A stretch of 64,000 nucleotides of DNA. It comes from Thermococcus gorgonarius. GTDB taxonomy: Archaea > Methanobacteriota_B > Thermococci > Thermococcales > Thermococcaceae. Positions 28,346 through 36,238 of this stretch are shown here, piece after piece. How positions within the stretch are numbered: position 1 is the first letter of the stretch; the number at the start of each line of letters is the position of its first letter. The notes under the pieces were generated by a model that was given only the letters and a program-made list of their open reading frames with translations, searched no databases and was not told where the DNA came from. The translations under genes were made by a program, and so were the position numbers. The DNA is taken from positions 1,426,001-1,490,000 of the forward strand of contig NZ_CP014855.1 of the NCBI RefSeq assembly GCF_002214385.1, read 5' to 3'.

Positions 28346-30145
28346 ATGGTAACGACAAGGGATTTGGAAGCTCACTTCGAGTTTGAATGCAAGGCCTGTG
28401 AGAACGGCCACTGCTCAAAGGCTGACGTGGAAAGCATACTGGCCGAAAGAAAGGGCCTTAGGGAATTTTACGAGGCGTTCAAGGAGCACATAAGGGAATG
28501 CAAGAGGATGACCTACGGGCAGTATCAGTTCGTAATAGACCGTGAGGTTCTCCCCGAGGCGGTGCTCTGGTGGCACAACCACCCCGAGTTCAAGGAGACC
28601 CATCTCTCAACCGCAGTGGGAACGGACGAGAGACCCCTCAGCGGTCGCTTCGTTTACATGCCATTCCTCAACGTCCAGGTCGAGCCCTTCAACATGGACG
28701 AGAACTACTGGGTCTTCCTCAAGGCATACATGCCCGCCGACGACCCAAGCTTTCCGAGCGTGGCGGCAAAGCTTCCCGCTGCCCTCTGGATAGAGAGAGA
28801 AGTCAAGGACTTACTCGGCTTCAATCCCGTTGGCCATCCCGACCCGAGGAGGCTCATCCTTCCGGAGGACTGGCCCGAGGGAGTTTACCCGCTCAGGAAG
28901 GACATGGACTACAGGCACTCGCCGATAACCGAGCCGAAGACGGAATACAGGGAAACTCCAGAAGGAACCACGCTCGTCCCCATGGGGCCTGTCCATGCGG
29001 GCGTTGAGGAGCCAGCCCACTTCAGGCTCTTCGTTAAGGGCGAGGAGATAGTTGACGTTGACTACCGCGGTTTCTACTCCCACCGTGGCATTGAGAAGAC
29101 CGGCGAGGGAAGGCTCACATACAACCAGGTACTCTTCCTTGCGGAGAGAATATGCGGTATCTGTGGCTACCAGCACTCGGTTTCCTATGCAATGGCCGTT
29201 GAGAGGTTGGCCGATGTTGAGATACCCGACAGGGCCCGCTACATCAGAACCCTCCTCCTTGAGCTTGAGAGGATTCACAACCACCTCCTCTGGGTGGGTA
29301 TAGCGGCACACCTCGTCGGCTACGACACGGGCTTCATGCACGCATGGCGTATTCGTGAGCCGGTAATGTGGCTCGTCGAGAGGCTTACCGGCAACAGGAA
29401 GCAGTACGGTATGAACATCGTCGGCGGTGTCAGGAGAGACCTCCTCGATTACAGGAAGGAGGAAGTCCTGAAGGTCGTCAAGCAGATACGCGAGGAGACA
29501 AAGAAGTTCCTAGACATCGCCCTGAACACAAACACTTTCATCAAGCGCGCTGAGGGAGTGGGAATACTTCCGTACAAGGTCGCCAAGGCCTATTCCGTCC
29601 TCGGACCAACGGCAAGGGCGAGCGGAAGGAAGATTGACGCAAGGCTCGATCAGGCGACAAAGACGGCCACCGCTTACAACGAGGTTGACTTCAAGGTTCC
29701 GGTCTACAAGGAGGGCGACGTTCTGGCAAGGGTTCTCGTCAGGATGGACGAGCTCTTCGAGAGCATCTGGATCGTCGAGCAGCTCATCGATCAGATGCCT
29801 GAAGGAGACATAATGGTTCCGATAGGCGACCTGCCAGAGTATGAAGAGGCCCTGGGCTTCACAGAGGCCCATCGCGGTGAGGTGGTTCACTACGTCATGA
29901 CCGGCGAGAAGAACAAGGTCTACCGCTGGAAGGTTCGCGCACCGACCTACAACAACCTGCCGGCTGTTCCGGAGATGCTCAAGGGTTACCACGTCGCCGA
30001 TGCACCACTTATCATAGCGAGCATTGACCCGTGCTACTCCTGTACGGAGAGGGTGCAGTTCGTGGACGTCGAGACGGGCAAGGTTAAGGTCCTAACCGAG
30101 GCCGAGTTCAACGAGCTATCAATCAAATACAAGGGGGTGTTCTGA
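28346..30145 (+). CDS. [NiFe]-hydrogenase large subunit with fused NuoC-like domain (HyfG-like)
   Basis: A 599-residue fusion. Residues 1-190 are NuoC-like (WIEREVKDLLGFNPVGHPDPRR), 200-599 NuoD-like. Both [NiFe] ligand pairs are present: ERICGICGYQHS and DPCYSCTERVQF, so this is a catalytically competent group 4 hydrogenase and not a Complex I relative that lost nickel. A tail follows the second CxxC, to be cut by a HycI-type protease such as the one encoded at 33235. N-terminal CKACENGHCSK is an extra cysteine pair. ATG 28346 has GGGGTGG in front. Overlaps the next gene by one base. Confidence 0.94.
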   Translation: MVTTRDLEAHFEFECKACENGHCSKADVESILAERKGLREFYEAFKEHIRECKRMTYGQYQFVIDREVLPEAVLWWHNHPEFKETHLSTAVGTDERPLSGRFVYMPFLNVQVEPFNMDENYWVFLKAYMPADDPSFPSVAAKLPAALWIEREVKDLLGFNPVGHPDPRRLILPEDWPEGVYPLRKDMDYRHSPITEPKTEYRETPEGTTLVPMGPVHAGVEEPAHFRLFVKGEEIVDVDYRGFYSHRGIEKTGEGRLTYNQVLFLAERICGICGYQHSVSYAMAVERLADVEIPDRARYIRTLLLELERIHNHLLWVGIAAHLVGYDTGFMHAWRIREPVMWLVERLTGNRKQYGMNIVGGVRRDLLDYRKEEVLKVVKQIREETKKFLDIALNTNTFIKRAEGVGILPYKVAKAYSVLGPTARASGRKIDARLDQATKTATAYNEVDFKVPVYKEGDVLARVLVRMDELFESIWIVEQLIDQMPEGDIMVPIGDLPEYEEALGFTEAHRGEVVHYVMTGEKNKVYRWKVRAPTYNNLPAVPEMLKGYHVADAPLIIASIDPCYSCTERVQFVDVETGKVKVLTEAEFNELSIKYKGVF

Positions 30146-30774
30146 TGGCCGAGGCCCCGGCCTACAGCGAGAGGCTGAAGAAGTGGGATCGCTTCGAGGC
30201 CGAGAAGTTCAGCAAGAAGGCCCCGGTCACCACCCCTTATCCTTTTATTGACATCGAGAAGCCTCCAGAATACAGAGGAATACCGCACATCAACCCCGAA
30301 AAGTGCATAGGCTGTGGAGCCTGCGTCAACGCCTGCCCGCCCGATGCCCTGATAATGGAGTGGGACAAGGAGCACGGTGTCAAGAGGCTCACCTACAACG
30401 CAGCGCGCTGTATTAGATGTGCCCGCTGTATAGAGGTCTGTCCGACCGGTGCGATGGAGCCAACAACGCGCTTCGAGGTTGCAACCGACAACAAGGAAGA
30501 CCTGGTCGAAGTTGTGGAGCACAAGCTGGCCTACTGTGAGGAATGCGGGGAATACCTTGACTTCACTGAGAGGCAGATAGAGTACGTCAGGAACATTCTC
30601 CCGAAGGAAATCTTCGACATGTACGCTCTGGAAGACAGAATAAAGCTAACCCAGGAGGAGAAGATGCGCAGAACCGTCGTCAAGCTCAGGGAACTTGAGG
30701 GCAACGTCTATCCGGCTTTCATGCTCGTGGAGAAATCCGATAAGGCTCCCAAGAAGAAGGGAGGTGAAGAGTGA
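30145..30774 (+). CDS. NuoI/HyfH-like 2x[4Fe-4S] subunit
   Basis: A 209-residue ferredoxin-type subunit with CIGCGACVNACPPDA and CIRCARCIEVCPTGAM. A further pair, CEECGEYLDF, might bind metal. It carries electrons between the molybdoenzyme arm and the small hydrogenase subunit. ATG overlaps the large-subunit stop (TGATG), and its own stop overlaps the small-subunit start. Confidence 0.92.
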   Translation: MAEAPAYSERLKKWDRFEAEKFSKKAPVTTPYPFIDIEKPPEYRGIPHINPEKCIGCGACVNACPPDALIMEWDKEHGVKRLTYNAARCIRCARCIEVCPTGAMEPTTRFEVATDNKEDLVEVVEHKLAYCEECGEYLDFTERQIEYVRNILPKEIFDMYALEDRIKLTQEEKMRRTVVKLRELEGNVYPAFMLVEKSDKAPKKKGGEE

Positions 30775-31613
30775 TGGGGAAGCAGAAGCTCAAGTCCGTC
30801 TGGGTCTATCACGTTGACGCAGGCTCGTGCAACGGCTGTGACATTGAAGTCCTCGACGTCCTCAGCCCTTACTACGACATCGAGAGGCTCGGTGTCAAGG
30901 TCGTCCCGACGCCGAGACACGCCGATGCGCTCTTCATTACCGGCCCACTCACAAGGCAGACGAGGATAGCCCTCAAGAAGGCCTACGAGGCCATGCCACC
31001 CAAGCCGAGGATTGTAGTTGCCATCGGAACATGCGCATGTAGCGGCGGAATATTCTACAACAGCTACGCCCTCTACAACACCTCCCCCCAGCGCGGAAGG
31101 GACAGGCTCAGGAGCGGCGGGCCCGAGATGATAGTGCCCATAGACATGTACATCCCCGGCTGTCCGCCCAGCCCTGAGGAGATACTCTACGGAGTTGCCC
31201 AGCTCCTAGGTATCAAAGAGAAGAAGATGAAGGGCGAATACTGGATAGCCCTTCCACCGGGAGAGGAGCCGAGCAGGGAGAACGAGATAAAGTTCAAGAT
31301 ACCCGACAGGCCAATACCCCTCCGCTACTGGCTCACGCTGAGGGAGGAGCTAAGAAGAGTGGTCGGCTACTACGACAGGGATGCTGTACTCAACGACTTC
31401 ATTGAACTTGTGGGAAGGGCCTACGAGGAAGCCCCCGACAACCCGAGGGAGAAGCTCCACGACCTAATAACCGGTTACTTCCTCAAGGAAAAGGACTCCA
31501 GGGTAAAGGTGGCCATGCGCTTCCTTGAGAACGAGTTCTGGCGCTTGGTGGATGAATACAGGGAGTGGGGTGAGGCACTCAGGAGAAAGTACCCAGTTAC
31601 TGCGGGTGTCTGA
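30774..31613 (+). CDS. [NiFe]-hydrogenase small subunit (NuoB/HyfI-like)
   Basis: The 279-residue subunit holds the proximal [4Fe-4S] cluster: CNGCDIEVLDV, GTCACSGGIFYN and PGCPPSPEE. The last 110 residues form a helical C-terminal extension beyond the usual NuoB core. The ATG at 30774 follows GAGGTGAAGAG and overlaps the preceding stop. Faces the large subunit in the peripheral arm. Confidence 0.93.
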   Translation: MGKQKLKSVWVYHVDAGSCNGCDIEVLDVLSPYYDIERLGVKVVPTPRHADALFITGPLTRQTRIALKKAYEAMPPKPRIVVAIGTCACSGGIFYNSYALYNTSPQRGRDRLRSGGPEMIVPIDMYIPGCPPSPEEILYGVAQLLGIKEKKMKGEYWIALPPGEEPSRENEIKFKIPDRPIPLRYWLTLREELRRVVGYYDRDAVLNDFIELVGRAYEEAPDNPREKLHDLITGYFLKEKDSRVKVAMRFLENEFWRLVDEYREWGEALRRKYPVTAGV

Positions 31614-31614
31614 A

Positions 31615-31932
31615 GTGCCCTGGAAGCTTTACATTTTCAAATACGAAGACTATCCAGAGTACTCCGCGAGGATTACAGGCCACTACGCCGGCGACATGCT
31701 CATCATAGAGGAGGAGGGCGAGCTCAGCGAAGAGGCCGTGAAGCTCATAAAAGAGACCCTAGGGATAGGGGATGATGCAAGGTACTTCAACATACTCCCT
31801 TCCCAGGTGCTCAAGATACCGATAGAGAAACTGCCTGAGAAAGACAGGAAGACACTGCTCTCCGCTGCCGAGAAGCTCGACTCCGAGAGCAAGCTCCACG
31901 TTGAGTACCGCTACCAGCCGAGCTTCGATTGA
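31615..31932 (+). CDS. Small operon protein of unknown function
   Basis: I do not recognise this 105-residue acidic protein. It begins (GTG) VPWKLYIFKYEDYPEYSARI, then alternates beta and helix with GEELSEEAVKLIKE-like helices and DARYFNILPSQVLKIP. No cysteines, signal peptide or membrane segment. The GTG at 31615 has GGGTG before it and lies one base after the hydrogenase small-subunit stop, so it is the last gene of the operon. Because every other gene is a structural subunit, it may be an assembly or stabilising factor. An in-frame GTG at 31606 is an alternative start. Confidence 0.7.
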   Translation: MPWKLYIFKYEDYPEYSARITGHYAGDMLIIEEEGELSEEAVKLIKETLGIGDDARYFNILPSQVLKIPIEKLPEKDRKTLLSAAEKLDSESKLHVEYRYQPSFD

Positions 31933-31972
31933 TTTTTATTCTTTCTTCACAACCTTTTCTGGGGGTGAAACG

Positions 31973-32419
31973 ATGGACGCTGAAACTCTAACAAGGGCGA
32001 AGGAAGAGCTCGTGAGAAGAATAAAGGAGTTTTACGGTGACAACTTGCTCTCCATAATCTTTTATGGCAGGCACCTTAAGGATCCGAGCTTTCCGGAGAT
32101 AGACGTCGTCGTTGTGATAGACAAGCCATACGATCCTGTCAAGCTCAACCGTATTGCTGACTTCGTTGAGAAGGTTCGCGACCCCATAGAGGAAAAATAC
32201 GGCTACCACGTCTCCTTCGAGCTCTACACGCGTGAGGAGGCTGAGAACTTCCACTCGGGCTACTTAGATGTCGTCGTCAACTACGAAGTGGCCTACGATA
32301 AAAACAACTACTTCCAGAACCTCCTCAGGGACATGCTGAACCCCGAGAAGGCGATGGATTATGTGAAGTACATAAGCACCATCGAGTACGTTCCCGTTGA
32401 TAGGGAGGAGAAGGAATGA
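31973..32419 (+). CDS. Degenerate nucleotidyltransferase-fold protein
   Basis: A 148-residue protein with a pol-beta-like N-terminal fold ([25 protein letters not shown] in outline). The usual GS is GR and the first aspartate of DxD is missing (PEIDV), so catalysis is doubtful. The C-terminal half has a helix rich in Asn/Tyr. ATG at 31973 after GGGGGTGAAACG. The stop overlaps the MobA-like start (ATGA), which couples the two genes; a role with molybdopterin nucleotide chemistry is a guess. Confidence 0.65.
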   Translation: MDAETLTRAKEELVRRIKEFYGDNLLSIIFYGRHLKDPSFPEIDVVVVIDKPYDPVKLNRIADFVEKVRDPIEEKYGYHVSFELYTREEAENFHSGYLDVVVNYEVAYDKNNYFQNLLRDMLNPEKAMDYVKYISTIEYVPVDREEKE

Positions 32420-33000
32420 TAGGTGCCGTTTTAGCGGGCGGAAGGGGCAAGCGCTTCGGGGGTGACAAGCTCCTCTTTGAAATTTCCGGAAAGCCTTTGA
32501 TTCTTTATACAATTGAGAGGCTCGAAAAAGCTGATTCAATAGATGAGGTTGTGGTAGTGGCCTCTCCTGAAAACGCTGATAAGCTCAAGCCCCTCGGCTA
32601 CCGCGTGGTTGTTGACGAGCTCCTCGTAGGTCCTATCGGCGGTGTCTACACGGCCTTATCCCTCGGGGATGCCTTCGTGGTGGCAGGGGACATGCCGCTC
32701 CTCGTTCCAGAGTTCATTGACTTCATAGTCGAGCGCTTTAAGACGGCTAAAAAGCCCGCCTGCGTTCCGAGATGGGGCAACGGCTACCTTGAGCCGCTCC
32801 ATGCGGCCTATTCTTCGGAGTTCAGAGAGTTTTTAGAAGAGAATATCAAAGCAGGGCAGTATGCGATAAACCAGGCAATAAGGGAGAGCGACGCCTGCTA
32901 CATCGAAATCGAGAGCCTTCCGGAGAAGTGGAGAGAGAGCTTCTTCAACGTGAACACGAGGAAGGATTTGGGGAGAATTGGGAAATACAGGGGGCCTTGA
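32416..33000 (+). CDS. mobA: MobA-like molybdenum cofactor guanylyltransferase
   Basis: MobA attaches GMP to molybdopterin (Mo or W), producing the dinucleotide cofactor that enzymes of the DMSO-reductase family need. The 194 residues have the GT-A nucleotidyltransferase signature [29 protein letters not shown] and VVAGDMPLL. The length is typical. It overlaps the preceding gene by 4 bp. Position behind the molybdoenzyme-hydrogenase operon supports a supply of cofactor to that enzyme. Relatives act on other sugar or pterin nucleotides, so the substrate is inferred. Confidence 0.82.
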   Translation: MIGAVLAGGRGKRFGGDKLLFEISGKPLILYTIERLEKADSIDEVVVVASPENADKLKPLGYRVVVDELLVGPIGGVYTALSLGDAFVVAGDMPLLVPEFIDFIVERFKTAKKPACVPRWGNGYLEPLHAAYSSEFREFLEENIKAGQYAINQAIRESDACYIEIESLPEKWRESFFNVNTRKDLGRIGKYRGP

Positions 33001-33011
33001 ATCTTCTCTTC

Positions 33012-33242
33012 TCATCCGTGCCGCCATCTGATCCATTTCTTCCTGGACTCGGGCAGGTAAACGAGCACCGCCGCGAGGATGAAGATAGAGCCGAGAACGT
33101 CTCTTCGGAAATACCACAGCAAGAAGCCGGTGCCGAGGAAGAGGTCTTTCAGTGTCTCCTCCTTGCTCTCTTCCGCTTTCAAGTCTAAGATGGCGGATGC
33201 AATGCCCAGGATTCCCGCCACAAGCCACACGTATTCAATCAT
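33012..33242 (-). CDS. Small membrane protein
   Basis: A 76-residue protein with hydrophobic segments near residues 4-20, 36-50 and 52-66 and a basic end (SRKKWIRWRHG). Function not recognised. The ATG at 33242 has GGTGATGGGT before it; its start overlaps the end of the HycI-type protease gene by 8 bp, so the two are co-translated. An ATG at 33248 is also possible. It is convergent with the mobA-like gene. Confidence 0.65.
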   Translation of the reverse strand: MIEYVWLVAGILGIASAILDLKAEESKEETLKDLFLGTGFLLWYFRRDVLGSIFILAAVLVYLPESRKKWIRWRHG

Positions 33243-33720
33243 ACCCATCACCGCGCAGGATTCCCGCTAGTAACTCGGCAAGCCTCTCGGCCTTTTCCTT
33301 TATCAGCTCGCTCGGTTCCTCGAAGAGTCCCGTTGAAGCTGGCTGACAGCCTATTAAGACGAAATCAGCTTTAATGAGCGTCTTCATAAACCCGGTGACG
33401 AACTTCAGCGGAAGGCCGTGGGTCGAAACTGCCTCGCCTATCGTTCCCTTCGGGTCGGCTATTATGTATTCACCGACTTCTCCTCTGAAGTCCACGGCAT
33501 CGACGAAAACAACGAGTTCCGGATTGAACTCCTTTATTTTCCCGGTGTAGTTTTCGGGAACTTCGCCGCAGTTTATCACGAGAACATTGGGATTGTCGAG
33601 GAGCTCTTTAAGCCTCTCTGCGACGAGAACTCCAAAGGCGTCATCCCCGCGGATGTCATTGCCAATGCCGCAGATCACTATCCTTTTCTTTCCCGCAAAG
33701 ATTTCTTCGAGGGCGTTCAT
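33235..33720 (-). CDS. hycI: HycI-type hydrogenase maturation endopeptidase
   Basis: Cleaves the C-terminal tail of a hydrogenase large subunit after nickel insertion. The 161 residues begin with a Rossmann-like ICGIGNDIRGDDAFGVLV, whose Asp (second D of RGDD) is a nickel-binding ligand, followed by INCGEVPENYTG, VFVDAVDF and THGLPLKF (the His ligand). It is closest to the HycI/HyfG-processing group, which fits the group 4 large subunit encoded 3 kb away. ATG at 33720 after GAGGTG. Confidence 0.9.
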   Translation of the reverse strand: MNALEEIFAGKKRIVICGIGNDIRGDDAFGVLVAERLKELLDNPNVLVINCGEVPENYTGKIKEFNPELVVFVDAVDFRGEVGEYIIADPKGTIGEAVSTHGLPLKFVTGFMKTLIKADFVLIGCQPASTGLFEEPSELIKEKAERLAELLAGILRGDGYD

Positions 33721-33730
33721 AGGGGACACC

Positions 33731-34096
33731 TCAAATTTTATCCAGTACAAACTCCAGAACTTTCTTTGCCGTTTCTATAGCCTCAGCGGCAATCTCCTTA
33801 GGGACAGTATAGTACCCCGGATATCTAACTTCAACGGCAAAATCCGAGAGGTAGTGGGCGTTCATGTCGTAGAGCCTTTCAAAAGATGGGTCTACCTCTT
33901 TACACAGTTCAATCAGGTAAGCGATGTCGTGGGTTCTGGGAACGGGTTTGCCTGCCTTCACAAGAAAAGCCTTCAGGAACTTCTCAACTGCTTGCTGGGC
34001 GTGGAATGCGGCATAATCATAGATTCCGTTCTCAAGGGCCAGTTCAGCGAGCCTGAGGTCGTCCTCGCCTTTGTTTATCCATCGCTCGTAACTCAT
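33731..34096 (-). CDS. HEPN-domain protein (partner of MNT nucleotidyltransferase)
   Basis: A 121-residue four-helix protein: MSYERWINKGEDDLRLAELA, HAQQAVEKFLKAFLVKAGK, PRTHDIAYLIELCKE and the EVRYPGYY motif seen in this HEPN group. Intact, unlike the HEPN gene at 15.5 kb. It overlaps its MNT partner by ATGA. HEPN proteins are often RNases; the classic Rx4-6H motif is not clearly visible here, so activity cannot be asserted. Located between hycI and hypB, it is the second MNT/HEPN pair inside hydrogenase maturation genes. Confidence 0.88.
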   Translation of the reverse strand: MSYERWINKGEDDLRLAELALENGIYDYAAFHAQQAVEKFLKAFLVKAGKPVPRTHDIAYLIELCKEVDPSFERLYDMNAHYLSDFAVEVRYPGYYTVPKEIAAEAIETAKKVLEFVLDKI

Positions 34097-34413
34097 ACCC
34101 TGATTCCCTCCGAGAGGGCGTAGCTGTAAACGTAGCCGGGATCGTTTTTTAGTTTATCAAGTTTCTCTCTGGATATTATGAGGACGTCGATGGGCATTCC
34201 CCTCTTCGCGAGCCTCTTCCTAATCTCTCCACTGAGGTGGAGGCGCTCCCTCCAGCTAAGCTCTCTCCCGGTGACGATTAGGATATCCCAGTCGCTGTCC
34301 TTTCTAAAATCCCCCCTCGCGCGGGAGCCGAAGAGGATAATATCCTCTAACCCTATTCCCAATTCTCTGCAGACCTCGACAACTGTTTCCTTGATGAGTT
34401 CTTTTTCCTTCAT
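34093..34413 (-). CDS. MNT-type minimal nucleotidyltransferase
   Basis: A 106-residue enzyme with IILFGSRARGDFRKDSDWDI, the GS...DxD metal motif, near residues 25-44, all key residues present. It probably adenylylates the HEPN partner whose gene overlaps it. The ATG start has GGGTCGGGA nearby, a weak site. It lies downstream of hypB on the same strand with a 46-bp gap. Confidence 0.87.
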   Translation of the reverse strand: MKEKELIKETVVEVCRELGIGLEDIILFGSRARGDFRKDSDWDILIVTGRELSWRERLHLSGEIRKRLAKRGMPIDVLIISREKLDKLKNDPGYVYSYALSEGIRV

Positions 34414-34459
34414 TCCCGACCCCTAGACAAATTTGAAAAACTGGAGAAAACCCTTTCGC

Positions 34460-35191
34460 TCAGAGCTTCCCCGCCACTTCCTTTATCCTCTCCGCGAACT
34501 CAGTCTTCATGAGCTCGTCAACGTTTCCTATTCTGGCGTCGAGGTCAGGGTAGAAGGGTATCCCCGCTAAGTAGGGAATTCCGAACTCCTTTGCTAAGGC
34601 CTCGACGTCCTTTTCCTCGTCCAGCTTCATGTTTTCAACGATTCCGAGAACCCTGTGCTTCTCTTCAAGGAGGAGCTGGACGAGCTTTCTGACCACGTTG
34701 AGGGCGAGCTTTGAGGGCGTCGCTACAACCAGGAATTCACCCCTCTTGAGGAAGCGGAGCACATCGAGGAGCTGGTCGCCGAGGCCGGGCGGCATGTCAA
34801 TGACGAGGTAGTCCAGCTCGTCCCAGCGGGTTATTGTGAGGAGCTCGATTAGAGCGTCGCTTATCTCCTTCCCGCGGAGCGGCGTCGGCCTGTCCTCGGT
34901 GTAGTAGGCTATCGTCATGAACTTAATTCCGTGGACTGTATGCGGAACGACGCCTTTGTCCTCCTCAGGGAACTCCTTCGGCTCAAAGCCGAGGATGACG
35001 TGGTCGCTCGCCCCGTGGAAGTCGAGGTCGAGGAGGCCTACCTTGTGGCCTTTCTCGGCCAAAGCTAAAGCCAGCGTTGTAGAAACCAGCGACTTCCCTA
35101 CTCCGCCCTTTCCGCTGACGACCGGGATAATCCTCTTAACCTTCTCAAGCCTCGCGCTTATAGCTATCTCGCGCGGGTCTATACCTATCAT
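34460..35191 (-). CDS. hypB: HypB of the Mrp/MinD type (HypA-enhancing ATPase)
   Basis: A 243-residue P-loop ATPase with VVSGKGGVGKSLVST (Walker A, about 23-37), LLDLDFHGASD and VIDMPPGLGD. It is not the SIMIBI GTPase HypB of bacteria. In Thermococcus kodakarensis the protein encoded next to hypA is this Mrp-type ATPase, which binds HypA and raises its nickel affinity; the gene order here is the same, with a 4-bp overlap (hypA stop at 35188). Part of the nickel-insertion step. Confidence 0.88.
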   Translation of the reverse strand: MIGIDPREIAISARLEKVKRIIPVVSGKGGVGKSLVSTTLALALAEKGHKVGLLDLDFHGASDHVILGFEPKEFPEEDKGVVPHTVHGIKFMTIAYYTEDRPTPLRGKEISDALIELLTITRWDELDYLVIDMPPGLGDQLLDVLRFLKRGEFLVVATPSKLALNVVRKLVQLLLEEKHRVLGIVENMKLDEEKDVEALAKEFGIPYLAGIPFYPDLDARIGNVDELMKTEFAERIKEVAGKL

Positions 35192-35607
35192 TCCTCTCCC
35201 TCCTTCTCTATCATTATTCCCGCGACGTAAACGCCCCTACCCTGGACCACCTCAAAGTCGTGGCTCCCGCACTTTGGACAGGCCAGAAAGGCGTGCACAA
35301 CCTCGGGGATGAAGTGAATGTCCTCCTTAATGCGCTCGTCGAAGGAATCTTTAACTTCCTTGAGCTTCCACTCATGGCCGCAGTTCCTGCACCTAAAAAC
35401 CGCTTCCTCTTCTTCAAAGATTATCTCCGCACCCTCTGCGACAGTGCCCGTGAAGAGTTGCTCCATCGCGAACTTCACTATGTCTTCCGCGACGTCCTGC
35501 AGTTCGCCGAGAACAACCTTGACGGCCTTGACGCGCTTCGCTCCCTCCCTCTGGGCGTAGTCGAGGACAGTTCTAACTATGGCATCCGCTAAGGCCCACT
35601 CGTGCAT
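35188..35607 (-). CDS. hypA: HypA nickel chaperone
   Basis: The 139-residue protein starts MHEWALADAIVRTVLD; the N-terminal Met-His-Glu binds nickel. A zinc finger follows (CRNCGHEW ... CPKCGSHDFE) with the long insert typical of Thermococcales HypA. It delivers Ni to the hydrogenase large subunit together with HypB. The ATG at 35607 is fixed by the MHE motif. The promoter has TATA CTTTTTAAGG (35637-35646, minus strand) and a SurR-type site immediately upstream; nikR lies divergently. Confidence 0.95.
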   Translation of the reverse strand: MHEWALADAIVRTVLDYAQREGAKRVKAVKVVLGELQDVAEDIVKFAMEQLFTGTVAEGAEIIFEEEEAVFRCRNCGHEWKLKEVKDSFDERIKEDIHFIPEVVHAFLACPKCGSHDFEVVQGRGVYVAGIMIEKEGEE

Positions 35608-35652
35608 GGTATCACCAAATTGGCATAAACGTAACACCTTAAAAAGGGTTGA

Positions 35653-35669
35653 GTTGAAAACCATACGTT
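35653..35669 (+). promoter_or_regulatory. SurR-type binding site between hypA and nikR
   Basis: GTT-GAA-AAC-CATAC-GTT matches GTTn3AACn5GTT exactly. For hypA it lies 7 bp upstream of the TATA box (activating position). For nikR it lies between the near-symmetric CCTTAAAAAGG element and the start codon, a position that could repress. One site may therefore set the two genes in opposite directions. Confidence 0.7.
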
Positions 35670-35691
35670 GAACTGATAATGGGTGAGGGTC

Positions 35692-36108
35692 ATGGGCGTT
35701 GTTCGCTTTGGCGTTTCAGTCCCTGAGGAGCTTCTTGAGAAGTTTGACAGGATCATCGAGGAGAAGGGCTACGTCAACCGGAGCGAGGCCATACGCGATA
35801 TGATGCGCGACTTCATAGTCAGGCACGAGTGGGAGCAAGGCGACGCTGAAGTGGCTGGAACTATAACGATGCTCTACAACCATGACGAGGCCGATGTTGT
35901 GAAGGAGCTCCTCGATTTGCAGCACGACTACCTTGAGGAGATAATTTCGAGCATTCACGTCCACATGGACGAACACAACTGTCTTGAGGTCGTTATCGTC
36001 AAAGGAAAGGCAAGCAGAATAAAGGAGATAGCGGACAGGCTGTTGAGCCTGAAGGGAGTAAAGCACGGCAAGCTCGTCATGACTGGAACTGGAAAGGAGC
36101 TCGTTTAG
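35692..36108 (+). CDS. nikR: NikR nickel-responsive regulator
   Basis: A 138-residue ribbon-helix-helix repressor ([31 protein letters not shown]) with a C-terminal ACT-like nickel domain. The four-ligand high-affinity site is present: H in [12 protein letters not shown] in [11 protein letters not shown] and C in NCLEVV. Nickel-loaded NikR represses nickel uptake and Ni-enzyme genes. The ATG at 35692 follows GGTGAGGG. It sits between hypA and the fmdE-ABC operon, probable targets. Confidence 0.94.
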   Translation: MGVVRFGVSVPEELLEKFDRIIEEKGYVNRSEAIRDMMRDFIVRHEWEQGDAEVAGTITMLYNHDEADVVKELLDLQHDYLEEIISSIHVHMDEHNCLEVVIVKGKASRIKEIADRLLSLKGVKHGKLVMTGTGKELV

Positions 36109-36159
36109 GGTTCGCAGGGCAGTATCTATTTCTCCTTTTGGGTTCTTCGTGGGTTAGAC

Positions 36160-36182
36160 GTTTGTAACCTCCGGTTAATAAC
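36160..36182 (+). promoter_or_regulatory. Double SurR-type site upstream of the FmdE-ABC operon
   Basis: Two complete GTTn3AAC motifs with exactly 5 bp between them: GTT-TGT-AAC, CTCCG, GTT-AAT-AAC. They end 17 bp before the TATA-like GGTTAAAAAG (36199-36208). The upstream position points to activation by SurR. Confidence 0.7.
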
Positions 36183-36238
36183 ACCAAATTCCAGAAATGG
36201 TTAAAAAGCGTGCTATTAAATCATGAAATGGTGATACT

